Shown here piece by piece: positions 50,411 to 61,110 of a stretch of DNA of 64,000 nt (within the stretch, counting starts at the first letter, position 1; each line of letters begins with the position of its first letter). A model generated the notes under the pieces. It was not told the DNA's origin and did no database searches. It saw only the letters and a program-made list of their open reading frames with translations. A program made the translations under genes and the position numbers. This stretch comes from CAVVAL01 sp963740215 (GTDB lineage Bacteria > Actinomycetota > Actinomycetes > Mycobacteriales > Cryptosporangiaceae), in assembly GCA_963740215.1 (NCBI GenBank), contig CAVUDJ010000019.1, positions 682,001-746,000 of the forward strand. The letters run 5' to 3'.

Positions 50411-51201
50411 GCGCGTCGAAGGCGTTCGTCTCCGCGAGGTCCGAGAACCGGGCGGCGCTGATCGGGTACCTGCCTGCCGGTTTCCCGGACGTGCCCGGCG
50501 CGATCGAGGCGATCAAGGCGATGGTCGACGCCGGCGTGGACGTCGTCGAGGTCGGCCTGCCCTACTCCGACCCGCTGATGGACGGCCCGACGATCCAGGC
50601 CGCCGCCGAGCGCGCGCTCGCGGGCGGGGTCCGCATCGCCGACGTGTTCCGCACGGTCGAGGCGGTCGCGGCCACGGGCACTCCGGCGCTCGTGATGACG
50701 TACTGGAACCCGGTGGAGCGGTACGGAGTCGAGCGGTTCGCCGCGTCCCTGGCCGACGCGGGCGGCGCGGGGCTGATCACGCCCGACCTGATCCCGGACG
50801 AGGCGTCCGAGTGGATCGCCGCCGCCGACAAGCACGACCTGGACAAGGTCTTCCTGGTCGCGCCGAGTTCCACGCACGACCGCATCGCCATGACAGCGGC
50901 GGCCTGCCGTGGCTTCATCTACGCCACGTCCGTGATGGGCGTGACCGGCGTCCGCAGCAGCACCAGCGACGCGGCACCGCCCCTGGTGCGGCGGGTGCGC
51001 GAGGCCACCGACCTCCCGATCGGCATCGGGCTCGGCGTCAGCAACGGGACGCAGGCCGCCGAGGTCGCCGGGTACGCCGACGGCGTCATCGTCGGGTCGG
51101 CACTGGTCAAGTGCCTGCTGGACGCTCCCGATCTCGCGAGCGGTGTGAAGGCCGTTGGCGCCCTGACGGCGGATCTCGCGGCCGGGGTCCGGCGGCGCTA
51201 A
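50407..51201 (+). CDS. trpA: Tryptophan synthase alpha chain
   Basis: A 264-residue TIM-barrel subunit that cleaves indole-3-glycerol phosphate. GTG 50407 gives the standard start (SASKAFVSARSENRAALIGY). GTG 50347 would add 20 residues translated from a repeat and is disfavoured. The catalytic Glu and Asp are in VVEVGLPYSDPLMDGPTIQ, with further motifs TYWNPVERYGVERFAA, GLITPDLIPDEA and GIGLGVSNGTQAAEVAGYAD. It partners TrpB. A family P repeat follows the stop. Confidence 0.96.
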   Translation: MSASKAFVSARSENRAALIGYLPAGFPDVPGAIEAIKAMVDAGVDVVEVGLPYSDPLMDGPTIQAAAERALAGGVRIADVFRTVEAVAATGTPALVMTYWNPVERYGVERFAASLADAGGAGLITPDLIPDEASEWIAAADKHDLDKVFLVAPSSTHDRIAMTAAACRGFIYATSVMGVTGVRSSTSDAAPPLVRRVREATDLPIGIGLGVSNGTQAAEVAGYADGVIVGSALVKCLLDAPDLASGVKAVGALTADLAAGVRRR

Positions 51202-51233
51202 CCCGCGCGAGCAGCGCCGGCTCTCGGCCCACC

Positions 51234-51298
51234 AACTGTCGGGGAAATGGCTCCATCGCGCGTCCGGTTAGAGGACCAATGCCCGGACAGTCCGATTC
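51234..51298 (-). repeat. Dispersed repeat, family P copy 2 (inverted)
   Basis: Reading on the minus strand, GGACTGTCCGGGCATTGGTC leads to GAGCCATTTCCCCGACAGTT, matching the copies at 21388 and 60958. It lies in the 190-base gap between trpA and lgt. Confidence 0.78.
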
Positions 51299-51391
51299 GG
51301 CACCGGCGAGTGGGCATCCCCGCCGGCACAGCACGATCGGCACAGCCCGTCCAGCGGCGAGACCCGTTACCCATACCGGTAGCGTGTCCGC

Positions 51392-52465
51392 GTGACTCTC
51401 GCTTCGATTCCCAGCCCGAGCCAGTCCGTTTGGAACATCGGCCCGTTCCCGCTGCGGGCGTACGCACTCTGCATCATCGCCGGCGTGATCGCCGCAGTTC
51501 TCATCAGCGACCGCCGCATGCAGGCGCGTGGTGGTCCCAAGGGCGCGATCATGGACATCGCGGTCTACGCGGTGCCGGCCGGCATCATCGGTGCCCGGAT
51601 CTACCACGTGATCACCTCCCCGCAGAGCTACTTCGGCGAGGGCGGCAACCCGATCGACGCTCTGAAGATCTGGGAGGGCGGCCTCGGGATCTGGGGCGCG
51701 ATCGCCGGCGGTGCCGTGGGCGCCTGGTACGCGACCCGGCAGCTGGGGCTCCCGCTGCGTGTGGTCGCCGACGTCGTGGCGCCCGGCCTCGCGGTCGCGC
51801 AGGCGCTCGGCCGGTTCGGCAACTGGTTCAACCAGGAGCTGTTCGGCAAGCCCACCGACCTACCGTGGGCGCTGGAGATCGAGCCGGGCCGCCCGAGCAC
51901 GATCCCGGGTGAGCTGACGTACCACCCCACCTTCCTTTACGAGACGCTCTGGTGCCTGGGCGTCGCGGCCTTCGTTATCTGGGCCGAGCGCAGGTTCAAG
52001 CTGGGTCGCGGACGGGTGTTCGCGCTGTACGTCATGGCGTACGTGGTGGGCCGGCTCTGGATCGAGGCGCTCCGGATCGACGAGGCGAACCACATCCTCG
52101 GCCTGCGCCTCAACATCTGGACCTGCCTGATCGTGTTCGCCGGCGCCCTCTGGTACTTCCTCACCCACAGCGGGCCGAGGGAGCAGCTGGTCACCAGCAA
52201 GGACGGCACGGTCCGTGTGGTGCCGGAGGGCGAGACCCTCCCCGAGCCGTCCGACGAGGCCGCCGACGAAGCCGCCGACGAGGCCACCGACCCGGCCTCC
52301 CCGGACGGCGCGCCTGAGGACCGCACGCCTGAGGACCGCACGCCTGAGGACCGCACGCCTGAGGACCGCACGCCTGAGGACCGCACGCCTGAGGACGACA
52401 CGCCTGAGGCCGACGCGCAACCGGACGAGGCCGACGCCGCGTCAGCGGAGCCGAAGAAGCTTTAA
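51392..52465 (+). CDS. lgt: Prolipoprotein diacylglyceryl transferase with repeat tail
   Basis: A 357-residue membrane enzyme that adds diacylglycerol to lipobox Cys of prolipoproteins; GTG 51392 start. Core features are about seven membrane helices, GGLGIWGAIAGGAVGAW, the Lgt signature in GRFGNWFNQELFGKPTDLPW, and RLWIEALRIDEANHILG. After about residue 270 comes a cytoplasmic tail of some 85 residues, acidic and repetitive (EDRTPEDRTPEDRTPEDRTP), encoded by 15-base repeats. Such tails are common in actinobacterial Lgt and not needed for catalysis. The trpA-lgt order is typical of actinobacteria. Confidence 0.96.
   Translation: MTLASIPSPSQSVWNIGPFPLRAYALCIIAGVIAAVLISDRRMQARGGPKGAIMDIAVYAVPAGIIGARIYHVITSPQSYFGEGGNPIDALKIWEGGLGIWGAIAGGAVGAWYATRQLGLPLRVVADVVAPGLAVAQALGRFGNWFNQELFGKPTDLPWALEIEPGRPSTIPGELTYHPTFLYETLWCLGVAAFVIWAERRFKLGRGRVFALYVMAYVVGRLWIEALRIDEANHILGLRLNIWTCLIVFAGALWYFLTHSGPREQLVTSKDGTVRVVPEGETLPEPSDEAADEAADEATDPASPDGAPEDRTPEDRTPEDRTPEDRTPEDRTPEDDTPEADAQPDEADAASAEPKKL
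52311..52415. repeat. 15-bp coding tandem repeat in lgt
   Basis: Five perfect copies of CGCCTGAGGACCGCA start at 52311, 52326, 52341, 52356 and 52371, followed by two degenerate copies. They encode PEDRT repeats in the Lgt tail and are likely length-variable. Confidence 0.9.
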
Positions 52466-52471
52466 CGAGCG

Positions 52472-52519
52472 TTCGTGCGGTTGGGTCGAGCCCTCAGCGG
52501 CGCGATCCAACCGCACGAA
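52472..52519. terminator. Hairpin after lgt (family H)
   Basis: TTCGTGCGGTTGGGTCG pairs with CGATCCAACCGCACGAA, with one mismatch. It lies between the lgt stop and the next gene and shares the arm core TGCGGTTGGATCG with the hairpin at 60896. Confidence 0.7.
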
Positions 52520-52538
52520 GATTGAGGAGCGAACCCTG

Positions 52539-53903
52539 ATGGCGGAACTGCTGCCCGTCACCGCGCGTGCGCTGCTGCACCGCGTCGCCACCGAGCAGGC
52601 CGGATCACGGGTGCCGTCCCTGGTCGGCGCGGTCGTGCGCGACGGCGAGCTGGTCTGGTTCGGCGGGCGAGGCCGGGTGGACGGCGCGGCGCCCACCGCC
52701 GACACGCAGTACCGCATCGGCTCGATCACCAAGACGTTCGTCGCCGTGCTCGTGATGCGCCTGCGCGACGAGGGCAAGCTCGACCTCACCGATCCGCTGG
52801 AGCGGCACGTGCCCGACAGCCCGATCGGTGATCGCACGGTCGCCGAGCTGCTCGCCCACACCAGCGGCCTGCCCGCCGAGTCACCGGGCGAGTGGTGGGA
52901 GCGGACCCCCGGGCTGGAGTGGCAGGACCTTGCGGCGGCTGTGGACCCCGCGTCGCGGAAGCGCCGCCCCGGCTGGAACTTCCACTACTCGAACCTCGGG
53001 TTCGGTGCGCTCGGCGAGCTGGTCGCGCGGGCACGGGGCATGAGCTGGCTGGACGCACTGCGCGCCGAGATCCTGCAGCCGCTCGGCCTCACCCGCACCA
53101 CGCCGATGCCCGAGAAGCCGCATGCGCAGGGCTACGCGGTGCACCCGTGGGCCGACGTGCTGCTGCCCGAGCCGGCGCACGACCACGTGGCGATGGCGCC
53201 CGCCGGTCAGCTGTGGTCCACGGCTACCGACCTGGGCCGCTGGTCGGCGTTCCTCGGCGGCGACACGGGCGACGTGCTCAGCCCGGACACGCTCGGCGAG
53301 ATGCGCACGCCGAGCACCGCGAACGGCGCCGACCCCCAGTCCGGATACGGGCTGGGAGTCCAGCTGCGGCACGACCGCGGCCGGATCCTCGCCGGGCACG
53401 GCGGATCCATGCCCGGTTTCCTCGCGTCCTCCTGGGCCGATCCGACCGAGCGCACCGCGATCGCCGTCATGGCCAACACCACCGCTGGACTGAGCGGCGA
53501 CGTCGGCCTCGACCTGTTACGGATCGTCGCCGAGCACGAGCCGCGGATCCCGGACGAGTGGGAGCCGATGCCGGGTGTCGACCCGGCATTGCTGGAGCTG
53601 TCCGGCCCCTGGTACTGGGGTCCGAGCCCGTACGCCATGCGCCTGCTGCCCGACGGGTGGCTCGACCTGGCTCCGCTCGGGCGTGGGAGCCGCGCCTCGC
53701 GGTTCCGCCCCGAGGCGGACGGTACGTGGACAGGGCTGGACGGCTACTACGACGACGAGCCGCTGCGCGTGGTTCGCCGCCCGGATGGCACCGTGAGCCA
53801 TCTCAACCTCGGCACGTTCATCTTCACGCGCACGCCATACGACTCGGCAGCAGCGATCCCGGGCGACGTCGACCCCGACGGCTGGCGCCCTGGCGGCGCA
53901 TAG
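52539..53903 (+). CDS. Beta-lactamase family serine hydrolase
   Basis: A 454-residue protein starting at ATG 52539 behind GAGGAG. It has the class C/penicillin-binding fold: SxxK in YRIGSITKTFVAVLVMRLRD (catalytic Ser and Lys), YxN in NFHYSNLGFGALGELVARAR, and a third motif HGGSMPGF. No signal peptide is apparent, so it is likely cytoplasmic. An esterase or peptidase role is more probable than antibiotic resistance. The C-terminal ~110 residues form a beta-rich lipocalin-like extension. It stands between hairpin H1 and a convergent GNAT gene. Confidence 0.88.
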   Translation: MAELLPVTARALLHRVATEQAGSRVPSLVGAVVRDGELVWFGGRGRVDGAAPTADTQYRIGSITKTFVAVLVMRLRDEGKLDLTDPLERHVPDSPIGDRTVAELLAHTSGLPAESPGEWWERTPGLEWQDLAAAVDPASRKRRPGWNFHYSNLGFGALGELVARARGMSWLDALRAEILQPLGLTRTTPMPEKPHAQGYAVHPWADVLLPEPAHDHVAMAPAGQLWSTATDLGRWSAFLGGDTGDVLSPDTLGEMRTPSTANGADPQSGYGLGVQLRHDRGRILAGHGGSMPGFLASSWADPTERTAIAVMANTTAGLSGDVGLDLLRIVAEHEPRIPDEWEPMPGVDPALLELSGPWYWGPSPYAMRLLPDGWLDLAPLGRGSRASRFRPEADGTWTGLDGYYDDEPLRVVRRPDGTVSHLNLGTFIFTRTPYDSAAAIPGDVDPDGWRPGGA

Positions 53904-53941
53904 TCAGATGCTGGACCCCAACTGACCGCGAGCCGCCAGGG

Positions 53942-54766
53942 TCAGGTCGGTTCCGCGATGCAGGCGGTGGCCACGCGCCGGTAGCCAAGCCGGTGGTAGA
54001 TCCGCGCCACGTCGTCGTCCCCAGCGGACATGAAGACGACCTCGGCGCCCTGATCCAGTGCGTGCTGGGTCAACGCGGCCGTCACGGTGGCGCCCAGGCC
54101 GCGCCGTCGCGCGGTTGGCAGCGTGCCGACGCCGACGATCTCGACCACGTCGCCCGCACGCTGGTACGACCCGACGCACACCGGCCCGTCTGCGTCGTTG
54201 AGGATCACACGCACGATCCGCCCCGTGCGCAGAGCCTCGCGCTCGCCCGCGGTCTCGCCCTCTGCCGGCGTGCGCAGCATCGCGTCACGTTCGGCCGGGC
54301 CGGCCGAGCCGGCGGCGGTGCCGGGGCTGCCGAACGCCACCTGGCCGGTCGCCCGGACGATCGCGTAGTCCTCGGCGAGAGTGTCCGACTCGGGGTCCAC
54401 CAGCCGCAGCGAGCAGCCCGCAGGCACCGGCACGTTCACGAAGTCGGACAGCACGAGCAGCGGGTGCCGCGACACGCCGAGGCCCGCAGCCGTAGCGACG
54501 TCAGCAAGCTGGGGCGTCACCTCGTCCACCCACTCGAACGCCTGGGGCACGCCCAACTCGCGCTGCCGCTCGCGGACCTGGGCGACATCCTCGCTCGTGG
54601 GCGTCGGGCCGGTCGCCGCAGGTCGGGAGTAATACGGCCAACCCTGGCCCTCCCGGACGAACAGGGTGAGGCCACCGAAATCCTCGGCCCGCGCAGCGGC
54701 TCGCGGCATCTCGTCGTAGAACCGTTCGATACTGGTCAGGAGCGTGATCCGGGTGACGTTCTTCAC
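53942..54766 (-). CDS. GNAT family N-acetyltransferase
   Basis: A 274-residue protein starting at GTG 54766 (KNVTRITLLTSIERFYDEMP). The C-terminal half is a GNAT domain: RAGDVVEIVGVGTLPTARRR, then the acetyl-CoA loop GLGATVTAALTQHALDQGAE and VVFMSAGDDDVARIYHRLGY. The N-terminal half is a divergent related domain, as in two-domain actinobacterial acetyltransferases. The substrate is unknown. It diverges from gltB across 125 bases. Confidence 0.88.
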   Translation of the reverse strand: MKNVTRITLLTSIERFYDEMPRAAARAEDFGGLTLFVREGQGWPYYSRPAATGPTPTSEDVAQVRERQRELGVPQAFEWVDEVTPQLADVATAAGLGVSRHPLLVLSDFVNVPVPAGCSLRLVDPESDTLAEDYAIVRATGQVAFGSPGTAAGSAGPAERDAMLRTPAEGETAGEREALRTGRIVRVILNDADGPVCVGSYQRAGDVVEIVGVGTLPTARRRGLGATVTAALTQHALDQGAEVVFMSAGDDDVARIYHRLGYRRVATACIAEPT

Positions 54767-54891
54767 GGTCGCGTACGCTATCCGTGACCGGGGTGTTGTG
54801 TACCCTCGGATTACCTGCGGGCCGACGTCGTCCCCTGCCATTTTCCAGCAATGCCCTGCGTGGCTTTCGACGTCGAGAAGGAGCCCGACAC

Positions 54892-57800
54892 GTGACGTTC
54901 TCTGCTGTCCCCGCTGCCCAGGGCCTCTACGACCCCGCGAACGAGCATGACGCCTGTGGCGTCGCCTTCGTGGTGGACGCCCGCGGCCGGCGCACGCACG
55001 GCATCGTCCAGCAGGGGCTGACGGCGCTGCGCAACATGGAGCACCGTGGTGCGGCCGGGAGCGAGGCGAACTCCGGCGACGGTGCCGGAATCCTGATCCA
55101 GGTCCCGGACGCGTTCCTGCGCGAGGTCGCCGGCTTCGACCTCCCGGAACGGGGCGCGTTCGCGGTCGGCAACGCATTCCTCCCGGCCGACGCCGACGAG
55201 CGTGCCCGAGCCAAGACGGTCATCGAGCGCATCGCCGGTGAGGAGGGCGCCACCGTCCTCGGCTGGCGCGACGTGCCCACCGACGCTGCGGGCGCCGACA
55301 TCGGCCCCACCGCGCTCTCGGTCGCACCGCACGTGGCCCAGCTGTTCCTCGGCGGCGGCGCGGGTCTCGAACTGGAGCGGCTCGCGTTCGTGGTCCGCCG
55401 CCGTGCCGAGCGCGAGACCGACGAGCGCGGCATCACCACGTATTTCCCGTCGCTGTCGGCGCGCACGCTCGTCTACAAGGGCATGCTCACGACCGAGCAG
55501 CTGCCGCGGTTCTTCCCCGAGCTCGACGACGAGCGCATGGCCAGCGCCATCGCCCTCGTACACAGCCGGTTCAGCACGAACACGTTCCCGTCGTGGCCGC
55601 TGGCGCACCCGTACCGGTACGTCGCCCACAACGGCGAGATCAACACGGTCAAGGGCAACCGCAACTGGATGCGTGCCCGCGAGGCACTGCTCCGCAGCGA
55701 CCTGATCCCGGGCGGTCACGGCACCGAACTGCTGGACCGGATCTTCCCGATCTGCACGCCGGCCGCCAGCGACTCGGCCAGTTTCGACGAGGTCCTGGAG
55801 CTGCTGCACCTGGGTGGGCGGTCGCTGCCGCACGCGGTGCTGATGATGATCCCGGAGGCATGGGAGAACAACCACTCGATGGACCCGGCTCGCCGGGCGT
55901 TCTACCAGTTCCACGCCTCGCTCATGGAGCCGTGGGACGGGCCGGCGTGCGTCAGCTTCACCGACGGCACGGTGATCGGCGCGGTCCTCGACCGCAACGG
56001 TCTGCGCCCCGCGCGCTGGTGGCGCACCCGCGACGACCTGGTGGTGCTGGCCAGCGAGTCCGGCGTGCTGGAGCTCGACCCTGCCGATGTGGTCGCCAAG
56101 GGCCGCCTCCAGCCGGGCCGGATGTTCCTGGTCGACACCGAGGCCCAGCGGATCATCGACGACAACGAGATCAAGTCACAGCTCGCCGCCGAGCATCCCT
56201 ACGAGGACTGGCTGCACGCCGGCCAGATGCACCTCGACGACCTGCCCGACCGCGAGCACGTCACGTACGGGCACGAGTCGGTGCAGCGCCGCCAGCAGAC
56301 CTTCGGCTACACCGAGGAGGAGCTGCGCATCCTCATCACGCCGATGGCCAGGTCCGGCCTGGAGGCGATCGGCTCGATGGGCACCGACACGCCCATCGCG
56401 GTGCTGAGCAAGCGCCCGCGCCTGCTCTACGACTACTTCAGCCAGCTGTTCGCGCAGGTCACGAACCCGCCGCTGGACGCGATCCGGGAAGAGATCGTCA
56501 CCTCCGTCCGGGCCACGATCGGGCCGGAGCAGAACCTCCTGGATCCGTCGCCCGCGTCGTGCCGCCAGATCACGATCCCGTTCCCGGTGATCGACAACGA
56601 CGAGCTGGCGAAGATCGTCCACATCGACGACGACGGCGACAAGCCGGGCTTCCGGGCGGTCACCGTGTCCGGCCTGTACCGCGTGCGCGACGGCGCCGCC
56701 GGGATGAAGGCGCGGCTCATCGAGATCTGCCGCCACATCTCCGAGGCCATCGAGGACGGCGCCCGGATCATCGTCCTGTCCGACCGCGACTCCACCGCCG
56801 ACCTGGCGCCGATCCCGTCGCTGCTGCTCACGGCGTGCGTGCACCAGCACCTGATCCGCGAACGCACCCGTACCCAGGTGGGCCTGGTCGTCGAGTCCGG
56901 CGACTGCCGCGAAGTGCACCACGTGGCGCTGCTCCTCGGCTACGGCGCCGGTGCGGTCAACCCGTACCTGGCGTTCGAGTCCATCGAGGACATGGTCAAC
57001 ACGGGCGCGCTGCCAGGTGTCGACCCCCGCACGGCCGTGCGCAACTACGTGAAGGCCGCGGGCAAGGGCGTCCTGAAGGTGATGTCGAAGATGGGCATCT
57101 CCACCGTGGCGTCGTACACGGGCGCGCAGGTCTTCGAGGCCGTCGGTCTCTCCGAAGACCTCATCGCCCGGTACTTCACCGGCACGTCGAGCAAGCTCGG
57201 CGGCGTCGGCCTCGACGTGATCGCCACCGAGGTGGCCGCCCGGCACAAGCGGGCGTGGCCGGAGAACCCCACCGACCGCGTGCACCGCAAGCTGGAGATC
57301 GGCGGCGAGTACCAGTGGCGCCGCGAGGGCGAGCTGCACCTGTTCAACCCGGAGACGGTGTTCCTGCTCCAGCACGCCACCCGCAGCCGCCAGTACGAGA
57401 TCTTCAAGAAGTACACGTCCACTGTGGACGACCTGTCGGCGCAGTCCGCCACCCTGCGAGGGCTGTTCGCGTTGAAGACCGGCGAACGCACGCCCGTCCC
57501 GCTCGACGAGGTCGAGCCCGTGTCGGAGATCGTCAGGCGGTTCTCCACCGGCGCGATGTCGTACGGGTCGATCTCCGCCGAGGCGCACGAGACGCTGGCC
57601 ATCGCCATGAACTCGATCGGTGGCAAGTCGAACACCGGCGAGGGCGGCGAGGATCCGGACCGCCTCTACGACCCGTCGCGGCGCAGCTCGATCAAGCAGG
57701 TCGCGAGTGGACGGTTCGGTGTCACCAGCGAGTACCTGGTGAACTCCGACGACATCCAGATCAAGATGGCGCAGGGCGCGAAGCCCGGCGAGGGCGGCCA

Positions 57801-59429
57801 GCTCCCTGGTCACAAGGTGTACCCGTGGATCGCGAAGACCCGGCACTCCACGCCGGGCGTCGGCCTCATCTCGCCGCCGCCGCACCACGACATCTACTCG
57901 ATCGAAGACCTGGCACAGCTGATCCACGACCTGAAGAACGCGAACCACCAGGCGCGGATCCACGTCAAGCTGGTGGCCGAGGTCGGCGTCGGCACGGTCG
58001 CGGCGGGCGTGTCCAAGGCGCACGCCGACGTCGTGCTGATCTCCGGCCACGACGGGGGTACCGGCGCCTCGCCGCTCACGTCGCTCAAGCACGCGGGTTC
58101 GCCGTGGGAGCTGGGCCTCGCCGAGACTCAGCAGACGCTGCTGCTCAACGGGCTCCGCGACCGGATCGTCGTGCAGGTCGACGGCCAGCTCAAGACCGGT
58201 CGTGACGTGCTCATCGCCGCGCTGCTCGGCGCCGAGGAGTACGGCTTCGCCACCGCACCGCTGGTGGTGTCGGGCTGCATCATGATGCGGGTCTGCCACC
58301 TCGACACGTGCCCGGTCGGCGTCGCCACCCAGAACCCTGAGCTGCGCGCGAAGTTCAACGGCAAGCCGGAGTTCGTGGTCACGTTCTTCGAGTACCTCGC
58401 CGAGGAGGTGCGCGAGCTGCTGGCCTCGCTCGGGTTCCGCTCGCTGGACGAGGCGATCGGCCACGCCGAGCTGCTCGACACCCGCGCCGCGGTCGACCAC
58501 TGGAAGGCCGCAGGGCTGGACCTCTCGCCGATCCTGGCCGTCCCGGAGCTGCCGGAGGGCGCCGTGCTGCACCGGATCGCGGAGCAGGACCACGGCCTCG
58601 ACAAGGCGCTCGACAACGAGCTGATCGCACGTTCGGCCGCCGCTCTGGACGACGGAACATCGGTCTCGTTCGACATCGGCGTCCGCAACGTCAACCGCAC
58701 CGTCGGCACGATGCTCGGCGCCGAGGTCACGCGGAGGTTCGGCGGCAAGGGCCTGCCGGACGACACGATCGACGTCACGCTCACCGGTTCGGCGGGCCAG
58801 TCGTTCGGCGCGTTCGTGCCGCGCGGCGTCACCCTGCGGCTCTTCGGCGACGCGAACGACTACGTCGGCAAGGGACTCTCCGGCGGCCGGTTGATCGTCC
58901 GCCCCGACCTGTCCGCGCCGTTCGCCGCCGAGGAGAACGTGATCGCGGGCAACACGATCCTGTACGGGGCGACCGGCGGTGAGCTGTTCCTGCGCGGACG
59001 CGTCGGCGAGCGGTTCTGCGTGCGGAACTCCGGCGCGACCGCGGTGGTCGAGGGCGTCGGCGACCACGGCTGCGAGTACATGACCGGCGGTCAGGTCGTC
59101 GTGCTCGGCACCACCGGGCGCAACTTCGCGGCCGGCATGTCGGGCGGCGTCGCGTACCTGCTCGACCTCGACCCGGCCCGCGTCAACCACGACATGGTGG
59201 ATGTCGAGCCGCTGTCCACGGAGGACTCGATAGAGCTGCGGCGCGTTGGTGCAGCGGCACTTCGCCGAGACCGGTTCGCCGGTGGCCGAGGCGCTGCTCG
59301 CGGACTGGCCGCGGCGTTCGGCGGCGTTCAGCAAGATCATGCCGCGCGACTACAAGCGGGTCCTCCAGGCGACGCGGCTGGCGGAACTGTCCGGCAAGTC
59401 GGTGGACGAGGCGATCATGGAGGCGGCAC

Positions 59430-59437
<8 letters not shown>
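54892..59437 (+). pseudogene. gltB: Glutamate synthase large subunit (one frameshift as sequenced)
   Basis: GTG 54892 start. A short propeptide precedes the catalytic Cys22 in NEHDACGVAFVVD (class II glutaminase). The central and FMN-binding domains follow (GQLPGHKVYPWIAKTRHSTP, VLISGHDGGTGASPLTSLKH). The iron-sulfur cluster cysteines are in CIMMRVCHLDTCPVGVATQ and the GXGXG beta-helix is at the C-terminus. About residue 1450 the frame changes near 59245 by one extra base (LRRVGAAALRR should read LRALVQRHFAETGSPVAEAL). The correct frame then runs 63 codons to the stop at 59437. The restored length, about 1515 residues, is normal. It works with GltD to turn glutamine and 2-oxoglutarate into glutamate; the shift is probably a sequence error. 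Confidence 0.93.
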
Positions 59438-60887
<1,450 letters not shown>

Positions 60888-60895
60888 CGCGCGTC

Positions 60896-60938
60896 TTGCG
60901 GTTGGATCGCGCCCTCTGAGGGCGCGATCCAACCGCAA
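60896..60938. terminator. Perfect 21-base hairpin terminator after gltD (family H)
   Basis: TTGCGGTTGGATCGCGCCCT (plus C) and its exact complement are separated by a single T. It lies nine bases after the gltD stop. Confidence 0.85.
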
Positions 60939-60957
60939 CCGTGCTCACGGCCGGAGG

Positions 60958-61022
60958 AACCGGACTGTTCCGGTAGTGGTCCCTTAACCGGACACCCGAT
61001 ACAGCCATTTCCCCGACAGTTC
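60958..61022 (+). repeat. Dispersed repeat, family P copy 3
   Basis: Begins AACCGGACTGTTCCGGTAGT and ends CAGCCATTTCCCCGACAGTT, nearly identical to the copy at 21388 and to the inverted copy at 51234. It lies between the two gltD genes. Confidence 0.8.
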
Positions 61023-61110
61023 ACGGTCCGGCCAGGCGGGCGAAGCCGTCCAGTTCCCTGGGTGTTTGGCCGCCGTAGGATTGGGCGTGCCGGCGTGGGA
61101 GGTGGTGCCG

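Noticed and set aside
52311..52415. Regular repeats suggesting a CRISPR array
   Set aside because: Units are contiguous 15-mers with no spacers and lie in frame inside lgt; no cas genes are nearby.
52539..53903. Beta-lactam resistance gene
   Set aside because: It has the SxxK/YxN fold but no signal peptide and resembles general serine hydrolases; resistance cannot be claimed.
59200..59300. Programmed ribosomal frameshift in gltB
   Set aside because: There is no slippery heptamer or downstream structure that I can see, the family is not known to use recoding, and similar one-base shifts occur in many unrelated genes here.
56176..59340. A 1054-codon open frame antisense to gltB
   Set aside because: Extreme GC content leaves long stop-free antisense frames. 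Its sequence is low-complexity Arg/Val/Asp/Leu with no domain, while the opposite strand encodes well-conserved GltB.
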